From: Apostichopus japonicus
Lineage: Eukaryota > Echinodermata > Holothuroidea > Aspidochirotida > Stichopodidae
Assembly: GCF_037975245.1 (NCBI RefSeq)
Contig: NC_092570.1
Location: forward strand, 4,620,001-4,684,000
Direction of reading: 5' to 3'
Length of the DNA stretch: 64,000 bases
Shown here: positions 15,001-26,200 of the stretch, piece after piece
How positions within the stretch are numbered: position 1 is the stretch's first letter
Layout of the letters: each line of letters starts with the position of its first letter
The notes under the pieces: model-generated
Told to the model about the DNA's origin: nothing
The model's input: only the letters and a program-made list of their open reading frames with translations
Database searches by the model: none
Translations under genes and position numbers: made by a program

Positions 15001-18000
15001 CAAAAATATTGCCGGTCAGGAACTTTAAAATACTGTTTGTGCTGGGCGGCATTCAGAACTGCGGAGAGCGGCCGCCAGTCTGCGCCCGGCACGAGCACAT
15101 CCCTGCAATTCACAAAACCTTGAAGAAAACAGAATGATTAAAAAAGTAGAAACTAACTTTATTAGGTAGAGTGCACTCTCTTTGTGCGCTATTTCATTGG
15201 ATGATCCACATGTGAAGAGAAATTGCAACACCTCGGGCCATCCCTGGGTACCGTAGTCATCTGGAAAATTAAAGACACAAATTTAGTTCAGCAAGCACTT
15301 CACATTTACAGGGCAATAACAAATTTAAACTTGAAAGAAAATCATTCTTACTCTACTGCATTGGACAAGACTGGCATGTATTTACTAACAGTACTGTGAT
15401 ATATTAAGGGTTGAAATTTGTGAAGTACAGTTTATAAGCCGAATTTGAAACACAATTCCTCTGTGTCCACAATGGGTGTGCATCTTAAAACTTAAGCCTT
15501 GCAAGACCAGATACACAATGCCCTGAAGTCAATTTAACATATTGCTCTACCCCCCTCATCCCATGCCCTCCTCCTCCACCACACAGATTACCACTAGCAT
15601 CCCACCTTTAACTCCTCCACATCCCAAAATATCATAATAATTCACATTAAAACTCAGCCTTCTCATCAAACTTGCTAGGAAGGCTACAAGTGGTCACCAA
15701 TGGCAATATAAAAAATAAAAAACAATATTGCTTCCTGGAGAACGAACCACAGGCAAATTTGATTCACTGCAATGTCTATGTATGTCTAGTTTTGATGGGT
15801 CACCAACTTTCCCCAAAAATGAAAAGCAATTTCAACAACAAAGCTGTAATTAAGTTCCAAAGCAGATATATTTTAAAGACTGACCTATGAGATTCCTGGC
15901 AAGTTCAGCTACAACGTCACACATCCTTCTTCGCACCAGAGCAATCTGTTCTTTCTGCACAGCACTCAGCAGCTCCCCTTTCCATCTCTCCTGTACGTTG
16001 TTCGGGAGCTCGGGCCAAAATTTCTCAAAGGATGAGAAGATCTGTCGCCTAAACAAGACAGCTCCCATTTGCCGACACTAATCAGAGAAGGAGACAGAAA
16101 TGTTGCCAGACACTTAAAAATAGAATGAATCAAAGGAAAGACACCATAGCACATATATAGGCCCTGCACCCTCTCTTTCATAGTTGACACTAACTCGTCG
16201 AACTAAAACATTAGCCACTCCTCTAATTGAGCTTCCTGTAAGTGGAAAAAAATGTTCTTAGATTAGCAGTCATTTTCCCCCAAACTATGAGACTGCAATT
16301 TCCAGCCTTTTGGCCAGTGCTACAACCAGTGAGACCACCCACTTCAAGATCAATCCTACGTACTTTCCAATTTCAAATATCGCCACCACCTTCACATGGT
16401 GTTGTGACATAAAATTTACAACTTCAGACTATGGAAGGCACAACTTGCTACGCTCGCAACGTTAGTGAAGTTGATTTGAAAATAATTTGTCTCTGATCAA
16501 GTATGGTCTTATTGTGGACATTTGATATCTTATAAACATTTTGCACTGTGTGTTAATATGCTCGCATAGTTGCATTGCTCCCAAATTTAGCTTGCATTTA
16601 GCTTTACAACTTTAAAGATTAGAACCATGTTTGATCAAATTCTTTTTCATTAATTAAAATTAAATCTAATTCTGCACAATGTCATTATAAGATATCATAA
16701 GTGTGACCAACTGGCAAAATTTCTGCACCTAGTGAGGTTCCAAAAATTAGATATTTTCAGCAATAATTTCTCATCTGTCTATCAAATCCAAATAATGTTC
16801 CTATGTTTGCATGTTTCATAAAACCAAACAACAGTTATTTTGACCATACCTCTGTTGGCAGATTGACATTTGTGAATGCCGACACCAGAAAGGTAGCCTT
16901 GTTGAGGGGTTGGATGTTTTCCAACGTTGCCTGTGGGAAAGGAATGGATGGAAATATGAGAACACAACCATTTTGAAACATCAATTTCAAATTTTTAAAA
17001 CAGTAAAAACAGTATATCTTTGCACCTGATGTCAAATTGTATATTACTATCATGCTCAGATGCTCCAATGTTGAGGAAGCAGGATTCCTCCAAAACTTAG
17101 GTCAAGAACGCTTCACTTTGGGGTTCAATAGTCTGATATATTTAAGCAAAATCAAGAATAATTTTTTCGCACATGAAGTGACATTTTCATTCTATGGAGT
17201 GTTTAGGCCTAGGCTAAAGCATATTCAGGATGTGTATTGGAAAGTTGGCTATTGCTTTCAAATAGTAATGGTACTGCCATATTTCTGTCTGCACAATTTT
17301 GGTGATTCAAATCAAGTTAAAACACAATTTTCATGTTTGTAACTTACAAGGCATAGCCAGCATAGAAGTTATGTGTGATGGTTACAACTGTTTTCAGTGG
17401 CTGCCATGTATCATCACCAACTTTCAATGTACCTTACTGAGCAAATGTATACCACATCTACAAAAGACTTAATTTTTTACGTGGTACATAATATGACAGG
17501 TTTGAAACACTGCAAATCATACTTCAAAAGTTCATAGTGCGAAATTTTGCATTTATGCAAAATCCAAGCATATAGCTCGGCTATGCAGTTTAAACCATTT
17601 TAGGGGAAAACATTTCACATTAAATTTGATAAATAACATTATTAACTATCATCAGCATAACATTTTTGTGCATATCTGTGTCATGTGCAAAGCAAATTCC
17701 TGTCGGGCGATTTTCTACTCTTGACATTTACTAATGTGCAATGCTCTCTTTGGACATGAAAAGGGTAATCAGTTGGAAAATGGGCATGTAATAACTAACA
17801 GTGAAAGTTGAGGCCATCTTGCAAATTTGATGTGACCTACATGGAATATCACTGGCCAAAGCATGACAGTACTAGTCTGGACTAGAACTGCTATTTGTAA
17901 CGTTCAGAATTACGTCGATACTGCCAACAGCAACATCACGACTACTACTAGAACTATAGTTAATACTGTGTGTATGTATAATACTAACGGCTATGGAAAA

Positions 18001-18243
18001 CTGTGTTATGGTCGAAACCCATGTGAAGTAGAAATACAGATGGCGCGAAACTTTTGGAGTTGATGTTGCGACACAGCAAACTTCCAATAAACAAAAAGGG
18101 TGAGTATAAAAGTGCATCATACCTACCGAAATTGTCCTTAAAAATTTAAATAATATATCACCTACCTCGGCCTTCTTTCTAATGTCTCCATTCTCGGAAA
18201 GAAGTTCACTAAGTAGTCTGTCGAATTGCTCTTGCTCCGCCAT
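1..18243 (-). CDS. IPO5: Importin-5 (karyopherin beta-3 / RanBP5), 3' end cut by window edge
   Basis: Nuclear transport receptor of the importin-beta family: HEAT repeats bind cargo (ribosomal proteins, histones) and RanGTP. Coding exons, 5' to 3': 18166-18243, 16850-16930, 15885-16077, 15158-15260, 14001-14097, 11315-11419, 10817-10942, 10294-10414, 9631-9825, 9015-9139, 8280-8369, 7484-7657, 6772-6990, 5824-6040, 5439-5657, 4718-4890, 3834-3945, 2762-2817, 2006-2128, 1406-1480, 465-609, 1-46 (partial). They encode about 957 residues in one frame; animal IPO5 has about 1,100. The start [14 protein letters not shown] follows CCGGC and matches the family N-terminus. Hallmarks: [19 protein letters not shown], the acidic loop with [12 protein letters not shown] (exon 9631-9825), [37 protein letters not shown] and [20 protein letters not shown]. 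Two introns are non-canonical (4891-5438 AT-AC, 6991-7483 GC-AG). Identification is firm; the C-terminus lies outside the window. Confidence 0.97.
2281..2553. mobile_element. Small hAT-like inverted-repeat element (MITE) in an IPO5 intron
   Basis: A 12-bp perfect inverted repeat, GGTCTGCAAACT at 2286-2297 and its reverse complement at 2539-2550, bounds about 270 bp with no ORF. The right end reads outward as CAGCGGTCTGCAAACT, resembling termini of hAT-superfamily elements. The 8-bp flanks (attcaaaa / gcttaaaa) agree at only about 5 positions, so any target duplication is degraded. Family assignment is inferred from the ends only. Confidence 0.45.
4647..4681. repeat. (CA)n microsatellite
   Basis: Interrupted CA dinucleotide run in the IPO5 intron just downstream (gene sense) of exon 4718-4890. 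No coding role; short frames across it are repeat artefacts. Confidence 0.85.
4891..5438 (-). other. IPO5: U12-type AT-AC intron of IPO5
   Basis: On the gene strand the intron begins ATATCCTTT, the exact consensus of U12 (minor spliceosome) donors, and ends GTGCAC with terminal AC. CCCTTGAC, matching the CCTTRAC core of the U12 branch site, lies with its A 11 nt before the end. These boundaries restore the frame and give [14 protein letters not shown], aligning without gaps to FYFHD-GVRVAAAES of vertebrate IPO5. The nearest GT donor (AAAG/GTTAAT) and AG acceptor (ACCAG) would break the frame. Confidence 0.9.
6060..6640. repeat. ~110-bp tandem repeat array in an IPO5 intron
   Basis: About five diverged copies of a roughly 110-bp unit. 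Landmarks recur in order: gcaagagtgttctctttctg, accatctcatgagatggag, aaaagata, catttatctcatagata, aaggatattc, ttacagctcatactaacgaa. The segment catctcatgagatg is itself palindromic. The array fills most of the intron between exons 5824-6040 and 6772-6990. Confidence 0.85.
6991..7483 (-). other. IPO5: GC-AG intron of IPO5
   Basis: Exon 7484-7657 ends CAGGAG and is followed by GCGAGT rather than GT; the intron ends CGTAG before TTGGTTCAAAAGG. Only this junction keeps the conserved [16 protein letters not shown] reading (vertebrate [16 protein letters not shown]). The nearest GT, four bases downstream, shifts the frame. GC donors are a known minor class of U2-type introns with otherwise strong donor consensus, as here. 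Confidence 0.85.
9221..9380. mobile_element. 160-bp palindromic MITE-like element in an IPO5 intron
   Basis: Ends are inverted: ATTCTAACCGAGGAC at 9221 and GTCCTCGGTCTGAAT at 9366-9380 (13 of 15 match). A second nested inverted pair, ACAAAAGAATTC against GAATTCTTTTGT, flanks a small hairpin, GTGATT-TCTAAAG-AATCAC. No ORF. It lies between exons 9015-9139 and 9631-9825. Foldback structure with inverted ends suggests a non-autonomous DNA transposon; superfamily unknown. Confidence 0.55.
11420..14000 (-). other. Longest IPO5 intron; no gene seen inside
   Basis: About 2.6 kb between exons 14001-14097 and 11315-11419. The flanking residues (NTVP and [12 protein letters not shown]) join as in vertebrate IPO5, so no exon is missing. 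Short open frames near 12830-13130 lack splice context and similarity to anything I recognise. No clear repeat or element seen. Confidence 0.6.
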
Positions 18244-18623
18244 GCCGGTGTGCTACTGTGAATAATATTTTGCAATGTTGCCGAGTGCAATCTTAACTTC
18301 CTGTCTTCAATTTTGTGTTCGGTAGAGTTAATGCTAGCAGCAGTAATATAAAATATTAAGAAATATATAACTGTCATATAAGGACCGGAAAAATACCTTT
18401 TTTAACAGTCTCGTATTCTATATAAAGTTTTTATATTGTAATTTCGACTAATTAGACATGATATCTCTTGTTCACACTGTCTTTAAACTACCATTATTGT
18501 ATTACACATGTTATATGAAACTGTGACAGTGAACTTTAGAAAATCATTTGTGGCGCTGTTTAAAATAACATGGCGGAAAACACAGTTGATAGGTGAACTC
18601 CGACCCTTATGCACAAACCGAAC
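18244..18623. promoter_or_regulatory. Divergent promoter region shared by IPO5 and the USP gene
   Basis: IPO5 begins at 18243 on the minus strand. At 18567-18576 AACATGGCGG matches the YY1 core typical of sites near transcription starts, and CTTCCTG (ETS-like) lies near 18296. A strong donor, AAC/GTAAGTA, falls at 18623/18624 on the plus strand and could end a non-coding first exon of the USP gene, whose coding start is 1.7 kb further on. Transcription starts are inferred, not shown. Confidence 0.45.
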
Positions 18624-20187
18624 GTAAGTAAAATCTCAGCAACACTGGCGCTTACGGAGTTCATATTTTATTAATCAAGTGTTTCGTAAAACAATTACTC
18701 TCAATTCTTGGTGGCTGCGAACAGTTCTCTTTGTTTGATATCCGCCCACGTGATGTACTGTAATAGTTGTATTTGTTTCCGCGTTAGGATATAACTTAGG
18801 CCTGAATGTTAATACTAGTCTGAAGTCTGAGTCAGTACTACTACTACTATGAGTATTACTAATTATTAGTATTAGTAATGTATACTGCGCCGTGTACTAG
18901 TACTACTTGGCATAGGCATAAGCTGTTTAGTACTTAGCCTATACGTATTATGTTAGACCTATGTTATTTCTCACAATACGATGCCCAGACACAGTCAAAA
19001 TTTCTGACATATTATTCAAACTTCCTAGTGTGAACTGTACTACTCTAGGCCCACACTCCACAGTACTACTAACACTAGCAACTATGAGTATGATGCCAAT
19101 GCTTTTACTAGTAGTATGAGTACTTGGCCTGCCATACCACTTTTTTCTTTACTAAGGCCTAGGCTAGGCATTCTACTAAAGTACTAGGAATTCGTAAGTA
19201 AGGCTTAACTGTAAGTTAGACACTAACTTAATCCTTGGGTTGGTTCCTCTTTCCTACTACTACTAGTGAGAACTTTAGAACTCTATAGAAGTACAGAAAT
19301 GGAGAAATTTAACCTCTCTTCCTATCATCACTGCATGATAAGATGGTCTCCTAAATGGAGGTGTAGTAAATTGCAGTAGGCCAACACACATGTAACTTTC
19401 AAAACAAACTAACAAAGTCCTCCTCATACGGAACAAACAAGTCAAGAGATTTGAAACTCATGAGCATAAAAATAGATCGACACATAGATCAAAACATTCA
19501 AGGTCCTTTCCCGTAATCGCTCTGTCATACATTCTTTCATTGTTACTTTTTTTCGATATTAAATTTACTGGGTTTGTTTTACGTTCAGAAAAACAACTTG
19601 TCTCTCAAAGCCTAGTCAGTGTTACTGATTGTACAAGCCTTGCCTGGGTAAACTGTAGACACTGCTAACAAACATCAGAATAGTGTCTGCAATCATCTTA
19701 GCAAGAATCCAAGAACATTATACTTACTTCTTGTATGTAGTAGACTGTCTTACATATTCCAGTAATAAATTAGTAAACAGCACATATTCACTTGTGCAGA
19801 CATTTGAACAAAATATGTATATATGTTATTGGCATGGCTGATATACAATTTAAGACATTTTGTGAATGATAAGTTACGACAACCGTTATTAGCTATTCAT
19901 GAGAATATTGTATCAGGTTTAATTTGGTCAATAATGAACGTTCCTATCTTAATATTGAATATTACAACAATTCTAACAATTCAAAAACTCATGAAAGAAA
20001 GAAGGCTTGATATAAGCTGGTGTTCATCCAAAATCATCACTTCAGAAGTCTCATCCCACCTCCAGCTCTGCTTCACCCTGCCATGCACCCCCCCCCCCAC
20101 CAAATTATTCAGAATATTTTCAAAGGGTATCATAGAGGAGGCAGTGTAGTCCACTTGTGAGAATTATTCTATGATTTGTCTTTTCAG
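18624..20187. other. Probable 5' intron of the USP gene / intergenic DNA; nothing coding seen
   Basis: AT-rich DNA with irregular clusters of tagtactact-like trinucleotides between about 18780 and 19290. No ORF with family resemblance. An acceptor, TTTTCAG, ends at 20187, so the stretch may be the first intron of the USP transcript. Confidence 0.4.
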
Positions 20188-20278
20188 ATTTCTTTGAATT
20201 TTGATTGTGGTATTGCTTTGTTAGAGAACAGTGCCGTACGTTATCCCATAGATGTGATTTGTGTATATCCTTGAGGTC
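20188..20278 (+). other. Probable 5' UTR part of USP exon 2
   Basis: Follows a polypyrimidine-AG acceptor ending at 20187 and runs into the start codon at 20279. An in-frame TGA at 20255-20257 shows that the ATG at 20279 is the first Met in frame. The paired upstream donor (18623/18624) is a guess. Confidence 0.4.
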
Positions 20279-23200
20279 ATGGAAGAAGATAATGAAGCCT
20301 TGGTAAGCTTGTTGCAGTCGGCTAGCACCAGCAGTCACAATATGGATACAGAAGTCATGGATTTCATGCCAACAGAGAGTGAGCACGGCCACGTGGGCCC
20401 CATTTATGGGCCTCATCTTCCGGGCTTAGAGGCTGGTAATAGTGTTGATAATGGTGAGAGAATGACAAGTTGAATCTAATTGCTAATATTACAAAATAAA
20501 TAACAATAACAAGCCTTTGTATATAAAACCTTGGCAAAATATGTCAAAGGTGAAACTAATTTTAGATTATGGATTATAAAGTGGCCTATTTGATATAATT
20601 TCCATTTTTCACTGTATCATGAATTTGGAGAGCTTTAGTCTCATGACACAGAACGTTTTCAAATGATTGTCTAAATATACTTCAAGGAATGTAGGTTATG
20701 CATGTTCAGTAAATCAAATAATGTTTGGTTGTGCAGTGATCTGTCATATGTTTGTGTTATCATGTCAGTCAAATGTTTGACTTTTGTGTTATAATCATTT
20801 GTTTGTGTTTTATACCTTATGATTTTTTGTTATCTCTCTGATATCTAGCTCCGGCTAATAGCCCGGTACCGCACTCCTTCATGGGCTATGATGAATCAAC
20901 CCCTGGAATTGCCACCGATATCAAAGGTAAAGTTTCATCATTTTGAGATCTTTCACTTCATTTTACAAACATTCTACCACCACAGAAACTGGGTAAAATT
21001 TCCCTGAGAAGGTTTGTCAAGCCGGTGAACAAAAACTAACAAATTGAAAAAGAATGTCACCATTTTATTGATCTTTTTAGTAGGAATTGTAAAGATACAG
21101 TATGTCCCATTCCAACATCACAACATACTTGTACAGTCTTTATGCTACATTTATATATATTAAGTAATTACATTAATAGCTAAATTCTTTATGAACTAGG
21201 ACATTGTTATCCTGTCTAGTTATTACTCCTTAAAGTATCTGTATCATTCTGCTCATTCAACTTGTATTATATTTTTCATCTTTTACCAGGGTATCTTCTA
21301 CTCTGTTAAGCCAATTCAGGCTTTATAGAAGACTTCCTTTCACATTGTAAGTTTGTTTGTTAATGATAAAACAAATCAAACAAAACTCAAATAAAACAAA
21401 CTCTCTCCAGATACACAAACAAGGTTTGCTTCGCATCGCCTATTGGTCAGATCCTGTTCTCGCAGCCTTAAACTAAGAAAAATTAATATATAAGGGGAGA
21501 GAGTGCAAAAAGTTTCCTGAGTGTTTTAAATCGATAGACATGAATTATTTACACTTCTTTCCGCAGACCCATCGGTGCAACCTGGACAGAGTGGACTTCA
21601 GAACATGGGAAACACTTGCTTTATGAACTCAGGGCTACAGTGCCTCATGCATAATTCATATCTATGTCATAGTCTCCTAGGAAACTGCAGTTTCCCTCCA
21701 GAAACACTCACAGGACGGTTTGTCGAACTGCTGACCAAAGTTTGGGAAGGCCAATACGCTGTCCTACATCCGTCAGAATTCAAAGAGAAATTAGGCGTAG
21801 TGCACGGTCAATTTAAAGACTTTCGTCAGGTTAGTAACATTCTTACAATTAAACTCCGTCCAATTTATTGCAAAACTTTCACAACAAAACACTTCATCTA
21901 AACATTTCTCGAAGTCTTTATATTACATGAACAAGTTCAATATTAAGACCATACTCCAGCAAAGAGCAATCACGAAGACAGGACGTTGTTGAACTCCTTG
22001 TTAGAAACTTGGCACTTTTGTCTACTGAGTAACTATTTTCCCTCCTTTGTTTCAAACTGGCAATAAAATTTTGTCATGTTTTCATTCAGTATCGCATCTA
22101 CCATCTCGAGGGCATTGACAGGGAATAATGAAGTGTTCAAATTTCTGTGTAGCAGTCTTGACTTGTACATAGCAATGTGTCCATTCTGCATAGCATATTG
22201 CGCTGCCATAAATTCGTCCCCGAGGCAGTAACAAAACATGAGGTAAAACGTAATATCTGTTTCTCATTGCAGCACGACGGCCAAGAATTTCTAGCTCTTC
22301 TTCTGGACTCACTCCACCAGGAGTTAAATTGGAACGCAAGACAAGGGAAGGTCGCTTCCCCCGCCACGGACGTATCCGAAGAATCCGATGATTCCCACTA
22401 TGCTTCAGAGGCGTCCTCCTCTAAACTGAGCGAGTTGGAAGGTCTGGAACTGGATTCGGTGAAGGAGGAACCCATCAACAATCATACCTCCGCTGCACCG
22501 TCCAGCGATAACGAGGCCTCGGGGTCCGGTGTGGATAACGGGCAGGCCAATGCGACGGATAAATCCAAGGACTCCGTCCGTCTGCCGAGTATAGAAGAAT
22601 TCTATATGAAAGACGTGAAAACTTTGAACACGAACATGCTGCAGGAGAATGAGGTCACTTTACCGCTAGCCACCGGCAGTGACAAATTCCCCAAGAAGAA
22701 ATCCTCCAAAGCAGAGAGGCTTTCTCTCAAAGGGAGAACTGAAAACAGTTTCCAAAAGTCTCCGGTGAAGAATAAAAAGACCAACGTGATAGCCGCCAGG
22801 AAGTCCAGGTCCCACGGTTGTCTGAACAGCAAGTCGAGAGACGCTGCGCTGAACACGCTGGAGTGCTCCTCGAGCACCGACGAGAAGGAGAGCATCAAGA
22901 GGATGAAGTTGGACTCCGTGGACGCGGACGCAATATCACTCGACAAACCGTCCAACCTAGTGTCGGCGAACTTTCACGACTACGTGGTCAGGGGTTCGGG
23001 GGACGACAGTGCAGGGTACGACAGGGAGGTGGATCAACTAGGGCTGGAAACGCTGAGCCGTAGGTTGAAACACGAGCTGGATAGCAATTCTCAGGGCTGC
23101 GACTCGTCGGCTACAAATCTTTCAAAACCATTCCCAATCAAAAACGAAGACCTAATCGCCAAGCTGGAAGACCTACCCTCCAGCACCACTAGTGCCAAGA

Positions 23201-26200
23201 TCATCAAACGGGTCGGCGCCCTCAAGGAGGAGGTGGAGACGATGACCACGACTGTCAGCATGGTGGAAGGCCCCCAAAAGAATCTGGAGTTCATACCGAA
23301 TAATAAAGAACATCTGTCGTCGCTGCAGTTGGAGAAGCCCTCGACCAGCATCGAGAAGAACCAGGAGGGAGAGAAACAGTGGGATGATTACCTGCGGAAT
23401 AACGAATCTGTCATAGTGGATAACTTTCACGGCCAACTCAAGAGCACGGTCAGTATTGCGCTGCTATGTTCACAGAAATAGAGGAAGCCGGGATTTTTAC
23501 AAAGCCCTTAAGGCTTGCATGTTAGTTAGAAAGGGATCAAATTTCTTTTCAGTTCCTTCAAAATTTTCAAAGTCAACCGAGATAGAGCTTTGTAAGCAAT
23601 GTAATGAACATTTCTAGTGTGTAGCATGGTGGGACGAACAATGGCGAGCTTCTTTAAACTGGTAGTTTTTTACTAATTGTCCAATTAATTCCCCCAGAAT
23701 AATTATTTCATCATAATATTTTTACAAAAAAATGCAGATGTGTCAGCCACATGCACATCTATAGTTAACATAATTTTGATTAAAAATCTGATCATCTTTG
23801 TGAACGTTGAAAATATTGTGGCATTTTGTTTGTATTTTGTTTGTATCTCACAGACTACGTTAACGAACGGAAATGGCTTGACTCACAGACTATGCCCCAT
23901 TTTTAATTGTCACGTGTCGTGCGGTAGTAAGAAATCAAGAATGTTGATATTTTTTTCATTTCTTTCCGTTCCTGTGCAGGTTATTTGTAATGTTTGTGGG
24001 CATGTATCCATCATTTACGAGCCGTTTATGTATCTCTCCGTGCCTTTACCGAGAGCCATGGAGAAACAATTTGGTAGGTTCCATGACAAAATGTTTCAAT
24101 ATGTTTCTTGTTTTTATATGTTCCCCTTTTTAAAGCAAATCTCAGCTTTTTTTTTTTTTTTATAACTTATAGTCATCAACCGATGAATAAGATTCTTTTT
24201 AACCGTAAAACTGTGGATTATTATTCTTGGGGGGCAAACTGATGAATGGATTGTGTACCAAATTTAATCTCTACTATAGTTTAAGCAGAATGATGACTTA
24301 ATTTTTTTCCTTTGGAGGGGGGGGGGGGGTTAGTGTTGATATGAAAGTTTATAACTTGTATGTGTGTGGGTGTGGTTTGTTCAGAATCATAAACATGATT
24401 GAACAGCAGTCGTGGAAAGCACTAGGTTTAAAATTGTAGTAATGATATTCAACCTTTCAAACAATGTATTTTCTTTTGTTAGTGGTCACTTTTGTAAGGA
24501 GTCATGGTCAAACACCCATCAGGTACGCTGTGGTCCTCAATAAGACCGACACGGTCACTGAGCTGAGGAGAACCCTTCTCTATACTCTGTACGGTGAAAT
24601 CTCTGGAAGAGAGATTGTCCTGGCAGAAGGGTTAGACTGTCACATCTCGAGAGTGCTGGTGAGTCATCTTCTTTAGTTGTTGTTATGCAAATTAGATTTT
24701 TGTTATGCAAATTTAGTTGTATCGTGTCATCGTGCAACCAACAGCAGAAGTTTGTAGAATGACAGACACGAACCATAGTTTAGTGATGATGTTGCTTTAG
24801 TTGTTGAGACTTAGAATATCAGTTCCCAAAGTTTGTCGCTCCTGTCTTCAGCATCATAGGTTGGTTTCAAATCAGCAGTTACAAAGAGTGGCATTGTTCT
24901 ATAGGACAAAGGAAAAAGAACAAAAGACATTGTGATGTTAGCTGTTCAGAGAGCTCTCAATACTGGTAGAATAGAAACTGCAATTGTCATGCTAACAGCT
25001 TTAAAAAATTCCGTTGGATAATTCTGTTGCTCATGTTTAGAATGTGTTTATCAAAATGTAACATAAGACTGACAAAAGCTGTTTGCTTCAAGATACTCCT
25101 GCGTGCGAGGAAATTTTACACAACACAGGGGTAAATCAATCATCACATTATTTTGAAAAAGAATTATCAAGTTAACAGAAGGAAGATTTTCTGTCCCTGA
25201 ATGTTTTCCCTAAATGAGGGGAAAAAATGGTAAATTTTTCTTTTCTCTGCTTCTTATCTGTCAATAGGAAGACAGGTTGCAACTCCAGTCTGTTGACAGT
25301 GGGTTTCGTCTCATCTATGCCTTTGAGATCGACTATAAGCCTTGCATCACCGTGCCGTTGACCTCCGACCTTTCCAATGGGACCACTTTATCCGTCGACA
25401 TCAGTCAGGCCGCAGGTTACGGAGGAACGGATTCCTGCACGATATCCTCTACGTCCGACTTTGCTGCTCTCGGCTCGTCTCAGTATGTCAGTCCTGGTTT
25501 TGGATTTGGTAACGAATGGGACTTGCTGGGGTCAGAGGTCACAACCTCTTCGTCGGAGGAGGAGAAGCAGAAGATTGCGAGCGGGAGTAAAGGTGAAGCG
25601 AGCGCTGCCGTGGTGGAGCCGGACAGTACGGTGAACATCGGTCAGCAACAGACAGAGGAGGGCGATGATGATGTTTTCAGTAATATGACAACATTCGAAG
25701 TGGATTCCTTGGAACAGATAGACTCAGGCCAGGCAAGGGCAAATACTGCAACCAGCAGCAGCATGGTAGTAGAAGATGCATCAAATCTAAGCAAAGGAGG
25801 ATTGCAGGAGCAGGGAGAAGAAGCAGAGGCAGGGAATGGAGATGGAGATAAAAATGAAGTTCCTTCCTCCCTTGCACCATCTTCCTCCAAGGATACAGGT
25901 ACTAGCTCGGATCCTGCCCTGGCAGGGGCGAGTAGCTGCCCACCTGGGCCGGATCCTGCCCTGGCAGGGGCGAGTAGCTGCCCCCCACCGGGGCCTGATG
26001 ACGATGACATCAAGACGGAGGTGGGTGATCAGGGACAGATCAGCGACGTCAAGGACGAACTTAACGCTAACTGGCACGTCTGCGTGATATGCTTGGAAGA
26101 AATGCCCAGTGACCAATTACTGATCCATGCCATCTGCCAGGGAAAGCTCTGTCACCAGTGCGTCAGCGTGAGTCATGAAAATAGTAAATTATAAATTAAC

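Noticed and set aside
15035..15095. GC-rich hairpin with gcggccgc and cggcacgag, reminiscent of cloning adaptors or vector
   Set aside because: Only short words match; flanking DNA is continuous with the IPO5 intron and no vector backbone is visible. An inverted GTGCTGGGCG/CGCCCGGCAC pair may be a tiny foldback.
22602..22955. Minus-strand 117-codon frame opposite the USP exon
   Set aside because: Antisense shadow of a well-supported coding exon.
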